DNA of 64,000 nucleotides from Casimicrobiaceae bacterium (GTDB lineage Bacteria > Pseudomonadota > Gammaproteobacteria > Burkholderiales > Casimicrobiaceae), in assembly GCA_026646885.1 (NCBI GenBank), contig JAPKHK010000012.1, positions 58,556-122,555 of the forward strand, read 5' to 3'. Shown one piece after another: positions 22,002-31,987 of the stretch. Position numbers and translations under genes: made by a program. Below the pieces are notes generated by a model. The model searched no databases. It was not told where the DNA came from and worked only from the letters and a program-made list of their open reading frames with translations. Position 1 is the first letter of the stretch; each line of letters begins with the position of its first letter.

Positions 22002-23084
22002 GTGGCTAATCTGGATGGCGCAGAGAAAAGGCAGGCCGGTTCCGCGCACGTCGGCGGCAGGAATTCCGAGGGTCCACTGCTCCTCGCCGGCGACCTCGGG
22101 GGCACCAAGACACTATTGTCTCTGGTGCGCCCAGAGAAGCCACAGACCCCGGTCTTCCAACGCAGCTACGCGAGTGGCAGGTATGCTCAGTTCGCCCCGC
22201 TCTTGGGGGAATTCCTCGCCGCAGCGGGAGAGCCGAACGTGGCTGGGGCGGTCCTTGCGGCCGCCGGACCCGTTGACGAGAATCGCTGTGAGCTCACCAA
22301 CCTTCCCTGGCGGCTGGAAGGCGGAGCGCTGGCGCAGCAATTCGGGCTCGGGCCGGTGACCTTGGTGAATGATTTCGCCGCCACCGCTCGTGGCGTGAGC
22401 TTTTTGCCGCCAGAGGCCTTTTTTGTCCTGCAAGCGGGCACGCCCAAGCCGAATGCGCCCGCAGTGGTCCTGGGCGCGGGCACGGGCCTGGGTGTGGCCG
22501 TGCTCCTCCCCGACGGGCCTGGCCAGTGGCGGGTGCTTCCCGGAGAGGGCGGCCATGTCGGCTACGCGCCGATGAACAAGGATGAGGAGGCGCTGTGCGA
22601 ACACCTTCGCGTCCAGCACGGCCGCGCCACTGCTGAGCGTATCCTTTCCGGGCCGGGTCTGGTCAACCTATACGCCTGGATGAGAGCCCGCCAAGCGAAG
22701 CCCCGGGGAGAGGATCTGGGTCGCGCGGACAACGCACCGGAGTCGATCACCGCTAGCGCGCTGGCGCACCCGCTGAGCCTGGCCGGGGAGGCTTTGCGCA
22801 TGTTTGCCGCTTGCTATGGGGCGTTTGCCGGCGATCTCGCTCTACTGTTGATGGCGCGGGGTGGCGTGTATCTGGCCGGCGGCATTGCTCCAAAAATTCT
22901 GCCGCGGCTGTCCGACGGCGCTTTCTTGGAGGCATTCCATGCCAAAGCCGAACACGCCCATCTGATGCCGGCCTTCCCTGTCCATGTCGTCATGGACGAG
23001 CGGGCGGGCTTGCTGGGGGCTGCGGCATGGGCTTGCGACTTGAACCGCGAGCGGCGGGTCTCGCCCGAAGCCCCTGGCGGCTGA
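22002..23084 (+). CDS. glk: Glucokinase
   Basis: Phosphorylates glucose with ATP. The LAGDLGGTKT phosphate loop, LVNDFAATARGVSFL with the catalytic Asp, VLGAGTGLGVAVL and LPGEGGHVGY are glucokinase (Glk family) signatures. I chose the GTG at 22002 because GGGAGGG precedes it; an in-frame ATG at 21990 is an alternative. About 360 residues, slightly longer than E. coli Glk because of an N-terminal extension. It opens the sugar-storage part of the window and diverges from the Rieske gene. Confidence 0.93.
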   Translation: MANLDGAEKRQAGSAHVGGRNSEGPLLLAGDLGGTKTLLSLVRPEKPQTPVFQRSYASGRYAQFAPLLGEFLAAAGEPNVAGAVLAAAGPVDENRCELTNLPWRLEGGALAQQFGLGPVTLVNDFAATARGVSFLPPEAFFVLQAGTPKPNAPAVVLGAGTGLGVAVLLPDGPGQWRVLPGEGGHVGYAPMNKDEEALCEHLRVQHGRATAERILSGPGLVNLYAWMRARQAKPRGEDLGRADNAPESITASALAHPLSLAGEALRMFAACYGAFAGDLALLLMARGGVYLAGGIAPKILPRLSDGAFLEAFHAKAEHAHLMPAFPVHVVMDERAGLLGAAAWACDLNRERRVSPEAPGG

Positions 23085-23143
23085 TTCGTGGCGAGGCTGG
23101 TTCTCCGCCTCGCTTGATCGCGGTGCGTCGCGCCATTGCCCTT

Positions 23144-23190
23144 TTGACTAGCGTCAAAGAGCCATCATCTGCGTGCGTTATGCTTATAAC
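23144..23190 (+). promoter_or_regulatory. FNR/ANR-type box with class II promoter geometry
   Basis: TTGAC-TAGC-GTCAA (23144-23157) is a perfect inverted repeat close to the FNR/ANR consensus. A -10-like TATGCT (23179-23184, followed by TATAAC) lies at the distance expected if the site is centred about -41.5 from a start near 23192. A second short palindrome, GTTAT-GCTT-ATAAC, overlaps the -10. It would drive the DUF2934 gene under oxygen limitation. Confidence 0.6.
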
Positions 23191-23234
23191 ATAAGAACAA
23201 GCATGACCCCGATGCATACGCGAGGAGGTTGTTG

Positions 23235-23504
23235 ATGGCACAAACCAAGGCAAGCAGCGCGATAAAGGGTTCCCAAGTCGCCAGCACGCAAGCCGCGAGC
23301 CGGCGCAGTGATTCCAGACCAGCCGCGACGGCAAGGCGCCGAGCAGTGGGCAAGATTCTGCCGCCCGACGAGAGAATGAAGTACATCGCCGAAGCGGCTT
23401 ATTACCGCGCTCTGGAGCGCGGTTTTGCGGGCGGCGATGCCACTGCGGACTGGCTGGCTGCGGAAGCGGAGATCGATGCACGCTACCAGCTGCGGGTGAA
23501 CTGA
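23235..23504 (+). CDS. Small DUF2934-family protein
   Basis: An 89-residue basic protein. The C-terminal half matches DUF2934: IAEAAYYRALERGF, then DWLAAEAEI. The N-terminal half is a low-complexity A/S/R/Q-rich tail. The ATG at 23235 follows a perfect AGGAGG (23224-23229). Function is unknown; I associate such proteins with glycogen-branching and stress loci, and here it sits 3 bases from the convergent glgB end. The promoter carries an FNR-type box. Confidence 0.88.
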   Translation: MAQTKASSAIKGSQVASTQAASRRSDSRPAATARRRAVGKILPPDERMKYIAEAAYYRALERGFAGGDATADWLAAEAEIDARYQLRVN

Positions 23505-23507
23505 GTC

Positions 23508-25712
23508 TTACTCCGGCTGGAGGATGAGGCCCGCCAAAGGAGGTAGCGTCAGGCTCAGGCGGGCTGAAAGGGGCTCGCGCGCGGTAGGCCGCGCCACAAC
23601 GTGACCAGCGTTGCCCAAATCACTGCCACCGTAATACGCCGAGTCGCTGTTGAGCAGCTCGCGGTAAACGCCGGCCTGGGGCACACCGAGTTCGTAACCA
23701 TGGCGCGGCACCGGAGTGAAATTGAGTACGACCAACACATGCCGCCCATCGCGTCCGCGACGCAGATAGCTGATCACCGACTGGTTGGCATCATGGCAGT
23801 CGACCCACTGGAAACCCGGTGGGGCGAAGTCCATCTCGTGAAGCTCCGGGAGTTCTTGATAGCAACGCAAGAGCTCGCGGACCCAACGCTGGAGTCCGGC
23901 TTGTGCCGGCGCGGCGGCCTCGTCCCAAGCAAGTTGGGCTTGCGCATTCCATTCCCGGCTCTGTCCGAACTCCCCGCCCATGAACAGGAGCTTCTTGCCC
24001 GGCCAGGTCATCTGGTAACAAAACAGCAGGCGCAGCTGGGCGAAACGTTGCCACGAGTCGCCTGGCATCTTGGCGAGCAGGGAACCCTTGCCGTGCACTA
24101 CTTCGTCGTGCGAAAGCGGCAGCAGGAAGTTTTCGGTATAGGCGTAGATCTGCCCAAAGGTGAGCCGGTCGTGATGGAAGCGGCGGAAAACCGGATCGAG
24201 GCGCATGTAGCGCAGGGTGTCGTTCATCCAGCCCATATTCCATTTCATCGAGAAACCCAGGCCGCCCAGGTGAGTCGGCCGCGAGACCATCGGCCACGCG
24301 GTGGATTCCTCGGCGATGCTCAGGGCGCCCGGAAATTCGGACTGGACCATGGCATTGAGATCACGCAGGAAGGCGATGGCTTCCAAATTCTCCCGCCCGC
24401 CGTAACGATTGGGGCGCCATTCGCCAGGGCGGCGCGAGTAGTCGAGATAGAGCATGGAGGCTACTGCATCCACCCGCAGGCCGTCGAAGTGAAACTCGGC
24501 GAGCCAGTAGTGGGCGCTGGACAGAAGAAAACTCTGCACCTCTTTGCGCCCGTAGTTGAAGACGTGGGTGCCCCAGTCCGGATGGCGCTTCAGAAGGAGG
24601 TCATCATGTTCGTAGAGCGAGGTGCCGTCGAAATGCGCCAGGGCGAAATCGTCTTCGGGGAAATGTCCGGGCGCCCAATCGAGAATCACCCCCAAGCCCG
24701 CCAGATGGCATGCGTCGACGAAGGCACGCAACTCGTCGGGGCGTCCAAAGCGCGCCGTGGGAGCGAAATAGCCGGTGGTCTGGTAGCCCCAAGACTCATC
24801 CAACGGATGTTCGCAGATCGGCAGCAACTCGAGATGCGTGCAACCGAGGGACTTTGCATAGGGGATGAGTTCGGCGGTGAGGGCGGCATAATCGCAAAAG
24901 GTACCCTTGGGCCCGCGCTTCCACGACCCGAGATGAACCTCGTAAATCACCAAGGGCGCGTTCTGCCATTCCGCGGCGCGACGTTGCGTCATCCAGTTGC
25001 CGTCCGCCCAAATATGCGTGCTTGTGCCCACCACCCGCGCGGCGGTGGCTGGGCGCAACTCAAATGCGCGACCGTAGGGATCGGTTTTGATGCGCAAAGA
25101 GCCGTCTCGGCAACGGATTTCGAACTTGTACAGAGTGTCCGCGCCCACCTCGGGCAGGAACAGTTCCCAGATGCCACTGGCCCCGAGGCTGGCCATGGGG
25201 TGAACAAGCCCGTTCCAGTCGTTGAAATCGCCTACCACAGACACTCTTTCGGCGTTGGGCGCCCAGACGCGGAACACCGTGCCGGCCGAGCCCAGGCGCT
25301 GCGCACACTGCGCGCCGAGCAAACGATAGGCTTGGGAATTGCGTCCCTCGTTGAAGAGGTGAAGCGCCAAATCGGGTGGCTCGGGGGGGAAGGCGTAAGG
25401 ATCAGCGCAGCTGCGTCCATCTATCACCAGGCGCCATGGCCTCTGCGGCGGCGTTGCGCCTTGCCACTCGAACAGGCCAGCGGGGTGGAGAAGCTGCAGG
25501 GTTTCCTCGCGCCCAGGAGTGAGCAGCGCAACCGAGTGTGCGCCGGGCCGCCAGGCCCGCAGCCGCCAGAGTTCACCGATGCGCGACAGTCCCAGAACGG
25601 CGAAGGGGTTGTGTTCGCGGCCCTCGATCAGCGGAGTCCACTCGAGGGGGCTTGCAGAGGCGGGAAATTCGGCGTTCACTTGCATGAGCTTAGGCAGAGG
25701 GGCGCGTGCCAT
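23508..25712 (-). CDS. glgB: 1,4-alpha-glucan branching enzyme
   Basis: Introduces alpha-1,6 branches into glycogen. About 734 residues with an N-terminal GlgB domain, a CBM48 domain and the GH13 barrel. The nucleophile Asp is in GLRVDAVASM, the acid/base Glu in SIAEESTAWP, and the third Asp in LSHDEVVHGKGS. The ATG at 25712 is preferred to an upstream TTG. It diverges from glgC with only 45 bases between, so the promoters must overlap or lie in coding sequence. Confidence 0.97.
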   Translation of the reverse strand: MARAPLPKLMQVNAEFPASASPLEWTPLIEGREHNPFAVLGLSRIGELWRLRAWRPGAHSVALLTPGREETLQLLHPAGLFEWQGATPPQRPWRLVIDGRSCADPYAFPPEPPDLALHLFNEGRNSQAYRLLGAQCAQRLGSAGTVFRVWAPNAERVSVVGDFNDWNGLVHPMASLGASGIWELFLPEVGADTLYKFEIRCRDGSLRIKTDPYGRAFELRPATAARVVGTSTHIWADGNWMTQRRAAEWQNAPLVIYEVHLGSWKRGPKGTFCDYAALTAELIPYAKSLGCTHLELLPICEHPLDESWGYQTTGYFAPTARFGRPDELRAFVDACHLAGLGVILDWAPGHFPEDDFALAHFDGTSLYEHDDLLLKRHPDWGTHVFNYGRKEVQSFLLSSAHYWLAEFHFDGLRVDAVASMLYLDYSRRPGEWRPNRYGGRENLEAIAFLRDLNAMVQSEFPGALSIAEESTAWPMVSRPTHLGGLGFSMKWNMGWMNDTLRYMRLDPVFRRFHHDRLTFGQIYAYTENFLLPLSHDEVVHGKGSLLAKMPGDSWQRFAQLRLLFCYQMTWPGKKLLFMGGEFGQSREWNAQAQLAWDEAAAPAQAGLQRWVRELLRCYQELPELHEMDFAPPGFQWVDCHDANQSVISYLRRGRDGRHVLVVLNFTPVPRHGYELGVPQAGVYRELLNSDSAYYGGSDLGNAGHVVARPTAREPLSARLSLTLPPLAGLILQPE

Positions 25713-25757
25713 AGGCAAGCTTGGTATTGATTCAAAGCGAAGGCGAAAGGATTGGCC

Positions 25758-27077
25758 ATGAATGCCAAAGATGAATCACTCTCCCAGGTTTTCGCGAGCA
25801 CCCGGTCGAACTGGGGCTCCCGCTTCATCAGCCAGATAACCCATGAAAGCATGGCCATCGTGCTCGCCGGGGGCCGAGGGAGCCGGCTCCAGCATCTCAC
25901 CAATTGGCGCGCCAAGCCGGCCATGCCGTTCGCGGGCAAATTCCGCATCATCGATTTTACTCTTTCCAATTGCGTCAACTCGGGCATTCGCCGCATCGGG
26001 ATCGCCACGCAGTACAAGGCGCAGAGCCTCATCTACCACCTGCAGCGCGGTTGGAGCTTTCTTGATGGTCGGCTGGGCGAATTCCTCGACTTGCTGCCCG
26101 CGCAGCAGCAGCTCGGCGAATCGTGGTATTCGGGCACGGCCAACGCGGTGTTCCAAAACCTCGACGTGCTGCGGCGCAACCACCCAAAGTACATCATCAT
26201 CCTCTCGGGCGATCATGTCTACAAGATGGACTACGGTCAGCTACTTGCCTACCATGTCGAGAAGGAAGCCGACCTGACCGTCGCTTGCATTGATGTGCCG
26301 CTCGAAGATGCCCGCAGTTTCGGGGTGATCAGTATCGACGAGCAGCAGCGCGTCACCCAGTTCAACGAGAAGCCACTCGATCCGCAGCCGATACCCGGGC
26401 GCCCCGACCGTGCCTTGGCGAGCATGGGCGTCTACGTATTCAACGCGCGCTTCCTCTATGAACAGGTTGTGCGCGACAGCGATGACATGCAGTCGTCGCA
26501 CGACTTCGGCAAAGACATCATTCCTCACGTCGTGCCGCGCTACCGGGTCGTCGCCCATGACTTCGCCGGGAGCTGCGTGGGCGGCTTGGAGGGCAAGCCC
26601 TATTGGCGCGATGTCGGTACGGTCGATGCTTATTACGAGGCCAACATGGACGTGACGCAAGTCACTCCCGAGCTCAATCTTTACGACGAGAATTGGCCGA
26701 TCTGGACCTACCAGGAACAGCTGCCGCCGGCCAAGTTTGTCTTCGACGACGTAGACCGGCGTGGCATGGCGGTGGATTCGCTGGTTTCCGGCGGCTGCAT
26801 CATCAGCGGCGCGCAGGTGCGCCGCTCGCTGCTTTTTTCCGGAGTGCGCGTGGAGCATTGCAGCGTCGTCGAGGATTCGGTCATTTTGCCCAAAGTGCAG
26901 ATCGGCAGGAACGTCAAGTTGCGCCGCGTCATCCTCGACAAGCGCTGCAGTATTCCCGACGGTCTTGCCATCGGCATGGACCCCGACCAAGACAAGCGCC
27001 GGTTTCTTGTTACCGACAAAGGCATAACCCTAGTAACTCCGGAGATGCTCGGGCAACAGGTGCATCGTGTGCGGTAA
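25758..27077 (+). CDS. glgC: Glucose-1-phosphate adenylyltransferase
   Basis: Makes ADP-glucose, the committed step of glycogen synthesis. About 439 residues. VLAGGRGSRL is the nucleotide-binding loop. KPAMPFAGKFRIIDF holds the family substrate/allosteric region, and LSGDHVYKMDY the catalytic Asp. The C-terminal left-handed beta-helix (VRRSLLFSGVRVEH, VILPKVQIGRN) is complete. The ATG at 25758 follows AAAGG. Confidence 0.97.
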   Translation: MNAKDESLSQVFASTRSNWGSRFISQITHESMAIVLAGGRGSRLQHLTNWRAKPAMPFAGKFRIIDFTLSNCVNSGIRRIGIATQYKAQSLIYHLQRGWSFLDGRLGEFLDLLPAQQQLGESWYSGTANAVFQNLDVLRRNHPKYIIILSGDHVYKMDYGQLLAYHVEKEADLTVACIDVPLEDARSFGVISIDEQQRVTQFNEKPLDPQPIPGRPDRALASMGVYVFNARFLYEQVVRDSDDMQSSHDFGKDIIPHVVPRYRVVAHDFAGSCVGGLEGKPYWRDVGTVDAYYEANMDVTQVTPELNLYDENWPIWTYQEQLPPAKFVFDDVDRRGMAVDSLVSGGCIISGAQVRRSLLFSGVRVEHCSVVEDSVILPKVQIGRNVKLRRVILDKRCSIPDGLAIGMDPDQDKRRFLVTDKGITLVTPEMLGQQVHRVR

Positions 27078-27170
27078 ACCGAACTGGCGGCGGCCGCGTA
27101 GAGCCCCCCCTCTGCTTGTGGGAGGATCGGGAGGCGAGTCCTTGCCGCGGTGCGTCGGAGCCCAGCACCG

Positions 27171-28874
27171 ATGAAACCGCAATGTGTCGAAATCATCTTT
27201 CTCTGGCACATGCACCAGCCGGACTATCGCGACCAGCGCAGTGGCGAGTTTCGCAAGCCCTGGGTCTATCTGCACGCCATCAAGGACTACACCGACATGG
27301 TGGCCCACCTTGAGCGTCATCCAGCGATCAAGGCGGTGGTCAATTTCGTGCCCGTGCTAGTGGAGCAGATCGACGACTACGCCGCGCAGTTTCGCGGTGG
27401 TGTCTTTAGAGATCCGTTGCTCCGGCTCTTGGCGCGCGAATCGCTCGACGATCTGGACGAGGACACCCGGCGCTGGCTGGTGCAAACGTGCTTTCCGGAC
27501 AACCACCAGCGCATGGCTGCGCCCTTTCCCCGCTTCGAGCGCCTGCATGCGCTGTATCAGAGCGCGCTGGGACAAGGCGATCATGGCCTGCGCTATCTCT
27601 CGGGGCAGTTTTTCGCCGATCTCGTCACCTGGTACCACCTGGTTTGGACGGGCGAGACCGAGCGCCGCAGCCAGCTGCTGCTTGCTGAACTGATGAGCCG
27701 GGGCGAGGGTTTCAGCTCCTCCGATCGGCGCGCTTTGCTGGCGTTGCTTGGGGAGTCGATCGAGAGACTCCTGGGGCGCTATGCCGCCCTGGCGGCCAAA
27801 GGCCAGATTGAACTGACCACCACGCCCTTCAGCCATCCTTTGGCGCCTTTGCTCATCGACTTGCAAAGTGCCCGCGAGGCGCTGCCGGACATCGCTTTGC
27901 CGCGCGCGCCAATCTACTCCGGCGGGGTGCAGCGGACCGCGGCGCAGATTCACGATGCGCGGGAGCGGCACCGGTCCAGTTTCGGCGAACTGCCGCGGGG
28001 TCTCTGGCCCGCCGAAGGGGCCTTGTCCGATGCGTTCTTGCAGCAGGTCGCAGCCGGCGGTTTTGCTTGGACGGCGAGCAGCGAAACCGTCCTGAGGCAC
28101 AGTCTCCGACGCCGCGAGGCGCACCTGCCGGCGCGGGCCGAATACCTCTATCGCCCCTGGCAGTTTGGCTCGGCACCAGGGCTGCGGGTCTTCTTCCGCG
28201 ATGAGTTGCTCTCCGATCTCATCGGATTCGAATATGCGCGCTGGCACGGGCGAGATGCCGCGGCGCATTTCATCGACCAACTGCGCCGAATTGCCGCGGA
28301 AGCGCCACCCGGCACGGAGCCGGTGGTCACTGTCGCGCTGGATGGTGAGAACGCCTGGGAGCACTATCCGTACAACGCCTACTACTTCTTCGAAGATCTC
28401 TACGAACTGCTCGAGAACGCCCCTGATCTGGCCACCACCACCGGCTCTGCATGGCTGGTAGGCCACCCCGGCAGCTCGGGCAGTATGCCCAGCTTGGTGG
28501 CGGGGAGCTGGGTCTATGGCAACTTCAGCACCTGGATCGGTGACAACGCGAAAAACCGCGCCTGGGATTTGCTGTGCGAGGCCAAGACAGCCTACGATCT
28601 GGTGTCGGCGAGCGGCCGGCTGTCCGAGGGGGAACGCGCTCGCGCCACGGCCCAGCTTGCCATCTGCGAAGGGTCGGACTGGTTCTGGTGGTTTGGGGAC
28701 TATAACCCTCGCGATACCGTGGCGAGTTTCGACGCACTTTACCGCGCCAATCTGGGCGAGCTCTATCGGCTCTTGCATCTACCCCTGCCGGAGTCCCTGC
28801 ATACTCCCATCGCCTCGGGCGGTGGCCATCCGGAAGGCGGAGGCAGCATGCGCCGTGCCAGCGAAAAGGAGTAG
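27171..28874 (+). CDS. Glycoside hydrolase family 57 (amylopullulanase/alpha-amylase-like)
   Basis: About 567 residues. The N-terminal FLWHMHQPDYR carries the GH57 HxHQP motif. The nucleophile Glu is expected in GLWPAEGALSD, and the acid/base Asp in TVALDGENAWEHYPY, a pattern typical of the amylopullulanase-like GH57 branch. It probably hydrolyses or transfers alpha-glucan in the cytoplasm, since no signal peptide is seen. It lies 93 bases after glgC and 7 bases before a second GH57 gene of another subgroup. Linkage specificity is not readable. Confidence 0.93.
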   Translation: MKPQCVEIIFLWHMHQPDYRDQRSGEFRKPWVYLHAIKDYTDMVAHLERHPAIKAVVNFVPVLVEQIDDYAAQFRGGVFRDPLLRLLARESLDDLDEDTRRWLVQTCFPDNHQRMAAPFPRFERLHALYQSALGQGDHGLRYLSGQFFADLVTWYHLVWTGETERRSQLLLAELMSRGEGFSSSDRRALLALLGESIERLLGRYAALAAKGQIELTTTPFSHPLAPLLIDLQSAREALPDIALPRAPIYSGGVQRTAAQIHDARERHRSSFGELPRGLWPAEGALSDAFLQQVAAGGFAWTASSETVLRHSLRRREAHLPARAEYLYRPWQFGSAPGLRVFFRDELLSDLIGFEYARWHGRDAAAHFIDQLRRIAAEAPPGTEPVVTVALDGENAWEHYPYNAYYFFEDLYELLENAPDLATTTGSAWLVGHPGSSGSMPSLVAGSWVYGNFSTWIGDNAKNRAWDLLCEAKTAYDLVSASGRLSEGERARATAQLAICEGSDWFWWFGDYNPRDTVASFDALYRANLGELYRLLHLPLPESLHTPIASGGGHPEGGGSMRRASEKE

Positions 28875-28881
28875 ACGCCCT

Positions 28882-30930
28882 ATGCCTGAGCCTATTTCGC
28901 TACTCTTTGGCGTGCATGCGCACCAACCGGTGGGCAACTTCGAAAAGGTCATCGACGAGGCGCACCTGCGCTGTTATCGGCCCTTCTTACAAATCCTGCA
29001 TGGCTATCCGCAATTTCGCTTCGCCGCGCATTTTTCCGGCTGGTTGCTGGGGCGCCTGATCGACAAGTACCCTGAAGACTTGGCGCTCTTGCAAGAGATG
29101 GTTGCTCGCGGGCAAGTGGAACTGTTCGGAGGCGGCGATTGCGAGCCGGTCCTCGCGGCTATTCCCGCCCGGGACCGGATCGGCCAGATCCAGGCCCTGA
29201 ACGGGCGCATCGAGCGACATTTCGGTGTCAAAGCGCGTGGTGCCTGGCTTACCGAGCGGGTCTATATCCCCACCGTGGTCCCGGCACTGGTGGAATGCGG
29301 GATGCGCTACCTCACGGTCGACGATTATCATTTTCTTTGCACCGGCAAGAGCGAGGAGGAGCTGGACGGCTTCTACACGACCGAAGAGGACAATCGCAAA
29401 ATTGACCTCTTTCCGATCTCTGAAGCGCTGCGCTACCGTTTTCCCTTCTCTCCCGCGGCAGCCACGGTGAATCATTTGGAGGACTTGGCCCGTCAAGGCC
29501 GCGGCGCGGCAATCTATTTCGATGACATCGAGAAATTCGGCATCTGGCCGGAAACCTATCAATGGGTCTACGAAAAGGGCTGGCTGCGGCAGTTCATCGA
29601 AGGCGTGCTGGCATCCTCGTGGATTCGCACCGAGACCTTCGATGAGTATCACGCCCGCTGCCGCACCCGAGGTATCATCTACTTGCCGACCACATCCTAC
29701 ATCGAGATGAATGAATGGACTCTGCCGCCGCGCGCCGCGGCGGAGTATGCGGATTTGGTGGCGCGGGAGAAGCTGGGCGGACACTACGCTCGCAGCAAGG
29801 CATTTGTGCGCGGCGGAATCTGGAAAAATTTCTTCATGCGCTATCCGGAAGCCAACTGGATGCACAAGCGCATGCTTGGGCTCTCACACCGCTTGGACAC
29901 ATTACCGGTGCCGGCCCCCGCCGCCCTGGTGGAAATGCTCTATCGGGCTCAGGCCAACGACGCTTACTGGCACGGCCTTTTCGGTGGGCTCTATCTGCCG
30001 CATTTGCGCCGCGTGGTCTGGCGCAATCTGCTGGAGCTGGAATGCACTATCGACCGGCTCGCGCCCCGCTGCGAGCCGATCGTGGCCGACCGCGATTGCG
30101 ACGGCATCGACGAATGCCTTCTGGCGGACGAAAACTTGCAAGTGGCGGTGGTGCTCGATGCCCATGGAGCCTTGTGCGAACTCGACGGCCGGGCACTGGC
30201 GCAGAATTTCGGCGATACGCTGACGCAACGCGAGGAACACTACTACCATAGGCTCGGCGCGGCCGAAACGGCGCAGGCCGAAGCCGACGGGATTGCCTCG
30301 GCGCACGACCGGCTGGCCTTCCGCCACCCGCTGGGGGTGGCCGATGCCCAAGCGGACGCGCGACCGCGGCGCATCTTGCTCGACGCTTGGATGGACGCGG
30401 CCGGAAGAGAGCACTGGCCGAGCTATGCGTCGGGCGCGGTTGACGCATCCGGATTCTGCGTCGAAATGGCGGGGCCGCTTGCCGAGGGCAGAGTCAAGAA
30501 GACTATCGGCATAGAAGCCGGGAGATTGCGTGTGCGCTGGCAGCTGCAGAATCTGCAAGGCGGTGAATTTCGGACAGAACTGAATCTTGCCCTGCCAAGT
30601 TGCGACGGCTACTCTGGCCGATACATCCTCGCCGATGGCACCATGCCCTGCGGTTTCGGGCAGGACCTCACCCTCGCTCAGGCGCGGCAACTCACTCTCG
30701 ATGACCGGGAACTGGGAGGTGGTCTGAGCTTGCAGGTTTCCCCCGCGGCGTTTTTGCGCGCTCGACCGCACTACACGGTATCGCAATCCGAAGCCGGGTT
30801 CGAGAAGGTGATGCAGGCCGCATCGGTCACGCTCGCCTGGCCGGTGCGCGAGGCCGATTTCCATATTGAACTGACTCTCGCCATTGCGCGGGACGCGCCA
30901 TCAACCCACGTCCAAGGAGAAGAACCATGA
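28882..30930 (+). CDS. Glycoside hydrolase family 57 4-alpha-glucanotransferase/alpha-amylase
   Basis: About 682 residues. The N-terminal [14 protein letters not shown] is the GH57 motif. The nucleophile Glu is in [11 protein letters not shown] and the acid/base Asp in [12 protein letters not shown], matching the Thermococcus litoralis 4-alpha-glucanotransferase subgroup. The large C-terminal part corresponds to the beta-sandwich domains (DUF1925/DUF1926 type) of that subgroup. It would trim or rearrange maltodextrins made during glycogen turnover. Its stop overlaps the aldolase start by four bases (ATGA), so the two are translationally coupled. Confidence 0.94.
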   Translation: MPEPISLLFGVHAHQPVGNFEKVIDEAHLRCYRPFLQILHGYPQFRFAAHFSGWLLGRLIDKYPEDLALLQEMVARGQVELFGGGDCEPVLAAIPARDRIGQIQALNGRIERHFGVKARGAWLTERVYIPTVVPALVECGMRYLTVDDYHFLCTGKSEEELDGFYTTEEDNRKIDLFPISEALRYRFPFSPAAATVNHLEDLARQGRGAAIYFDDIEKFGIWPETYQWVYEKGWLRQFIEGVLASSWIRTETFDEYHARCRTRGIIYLPTTSYIEMNEWTLPPRAAAEYADLVAREKLGGHYARSKAFVRGGIWKNFFMRYPEANWMHKRMLGLSHRLDTLPVPAPAALVEMLYRAQANDAYWHGLFGGLYLPHLRRVVWRNLLELECTIDRLAPRCEPIVADRDCDGIDECLLADENLQVAVVLDAHGALCELDGRALAQNFGDTLTQREEHYYHRLGAAETAQAEADGIASAHDRLAFRHPLGVADAQADARPRRILLDAWMDAAGREHWPSYASGAVDASGFCVEMAGPLAEGRVKKTIGIEAGRLRVRWQLQNLQGGEFRTELNLALPSCDGYSGRYILADGTMPCGFGQDLTLAQARQLTLDDRELGGGLSLQVSPAAFLRARPHYTVSQSEAGFEKVMQAASVTLAWPVREADFHIELTLAIARDAPSTHVQGEEP

Positions 30931-31979
30931 CCGACATCGTTGCCCTGTTGGGTCAAGAAGCGCCGGTGCTGCTCGGCCACCGCTGCGAGACCATTGCGCG
31001 TGAGCGCCTGCACTTGCCCGGCCCGGATTTCATCGACCGGGTGGTGAGTGCGTCCGACCGCAAGCCCGGCGTGCTGAGGAATCTCGCCGCTCTTTACAAT
31101 CACGGGCGGTTGGCTGGAACCGGCTATCTATCCATTTTGCCGGTGGATCAGGGCATCGAGCACTCCGCTGGCGCTTCCTTTGCGCCCAATCCGGACTACT
31201 TCGACCCTGCCAAAATTGTCGAACTCGCCATTGCGGGCGGCTGCAACGCGGTGGCTAGCACGCTGGGCGTGCTTGGCGCGGTGGCGCGCCGCTATGCCCA
31301 CCGCATCCCATTTATCCTCAAGTTCAATCACAATGAGTTTCTGTCTTACCCCAACAGCTATGATCAATCGCTTTTTGCCAGTGTTGAGCAGGCCTTTGAA
31401 ATGGGCGCCTGCGCCGTCGGCGCCACTGTGTATTTCGGCTCGGCGGAATCGCGGCGGCAGATTGGCGAGGTTTCAAAGGCCTTCGCTCGCGCCCATGAAC
31501 TGGGCATGGCAACCATCCTGTGGTGCTATCTGCGCAATAGCGCCTTCAAGCACGAGGGGGTGGACTACCATGTTGCGGCCGATCTCACCAACCAGGCCAA
31601 TCACTTGGGTGTCACGCTCGAGGCGGACATCATCAAGCAAAAAATGGCCGAGAATAATGGCGGTTTCAACGCCCTGAAATTCTCGAAAACGCATGCCAAA
31701 GTCTATGAGCAACTCACCACTGCCCACCCGATCGATCTGTGCCGCTATCAAGTGGCGGGGTGCTATATGGGCCGCGCCGGCCTGATCAACTCCGGCGGAG
31801 AGTCGAAGGGGGCGGGCGATCTGGCGGCGGCAGTGCGCACTGCGGTCATCAACAAGCGCGCTGGGGGCATGGGCCTCATATCCGGGCGCAAGGCTTTCCA
31901 AAAGTCCCTGGCCGAGGGAGTGGCACTGCTCAATGCCATCCAAGACGTGTATCTTAATGACGATGTGACCATTGCCTAG
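30927..31979 (+). CDS. Class I fructose-bisphosphate aldolase (DhnA/FbaB type)
   Basis: A 350-residue Schiff-base aldolase linking fructose-1,6-bisphosphate to triose phosphates. [23 protein letters not shown] and the C-terminal [12 protein letters not shown] phosphate-binding loop are typical of the DhnA family. The active lysine is probably the one in [14 protein letters not shown] (about 31670-31710). It lies inside the glycogen operon, coupled to the GH57 gene by an ATGA overlap and followed by glgP after 8 bases. This placement ties glycogen turnover to lower glycolysis or gluconeogenesis. Confidence 0.95.
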   Translation: MTDIVALLGQEAPVLLGHRCETIARERLHLPGPDFIDRVVSASDRKPGVLRNLAALYNHGRLAGTGYLSILPVDQGIEHSAGASFAPNPDYFDPAKIVELAIAGGCNAVASTLGVLGAVARRYAHRIPFILKFNHNEFLSYPNSYDQSLFASVEQAFEMGACAVGATVYFGSAESRRQIGEVSKAFARAHELGMATILWCYLRNSAFKHEGVDYHVAADLTNQANHLGVTLEADIIKQKMAENNGGFNALKFSKTHAKVYEQLTTAHPIDLCRYQVAGCYMGRAGLINSGGESKGAGDLAAAVRTAVINKRAGGMGLISGRKAFQKSLAEGVALLNAIQDVYLNDDVTIA

Positions 31980-31987
31980 ACCTTGCC

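Noticed and set aside
23601..25730. A 709-codon open frame antisense to glgB
   Set aside because: Same reason: third-position GC bias of glgB keeps the opposite frame open; no recognisable protein.
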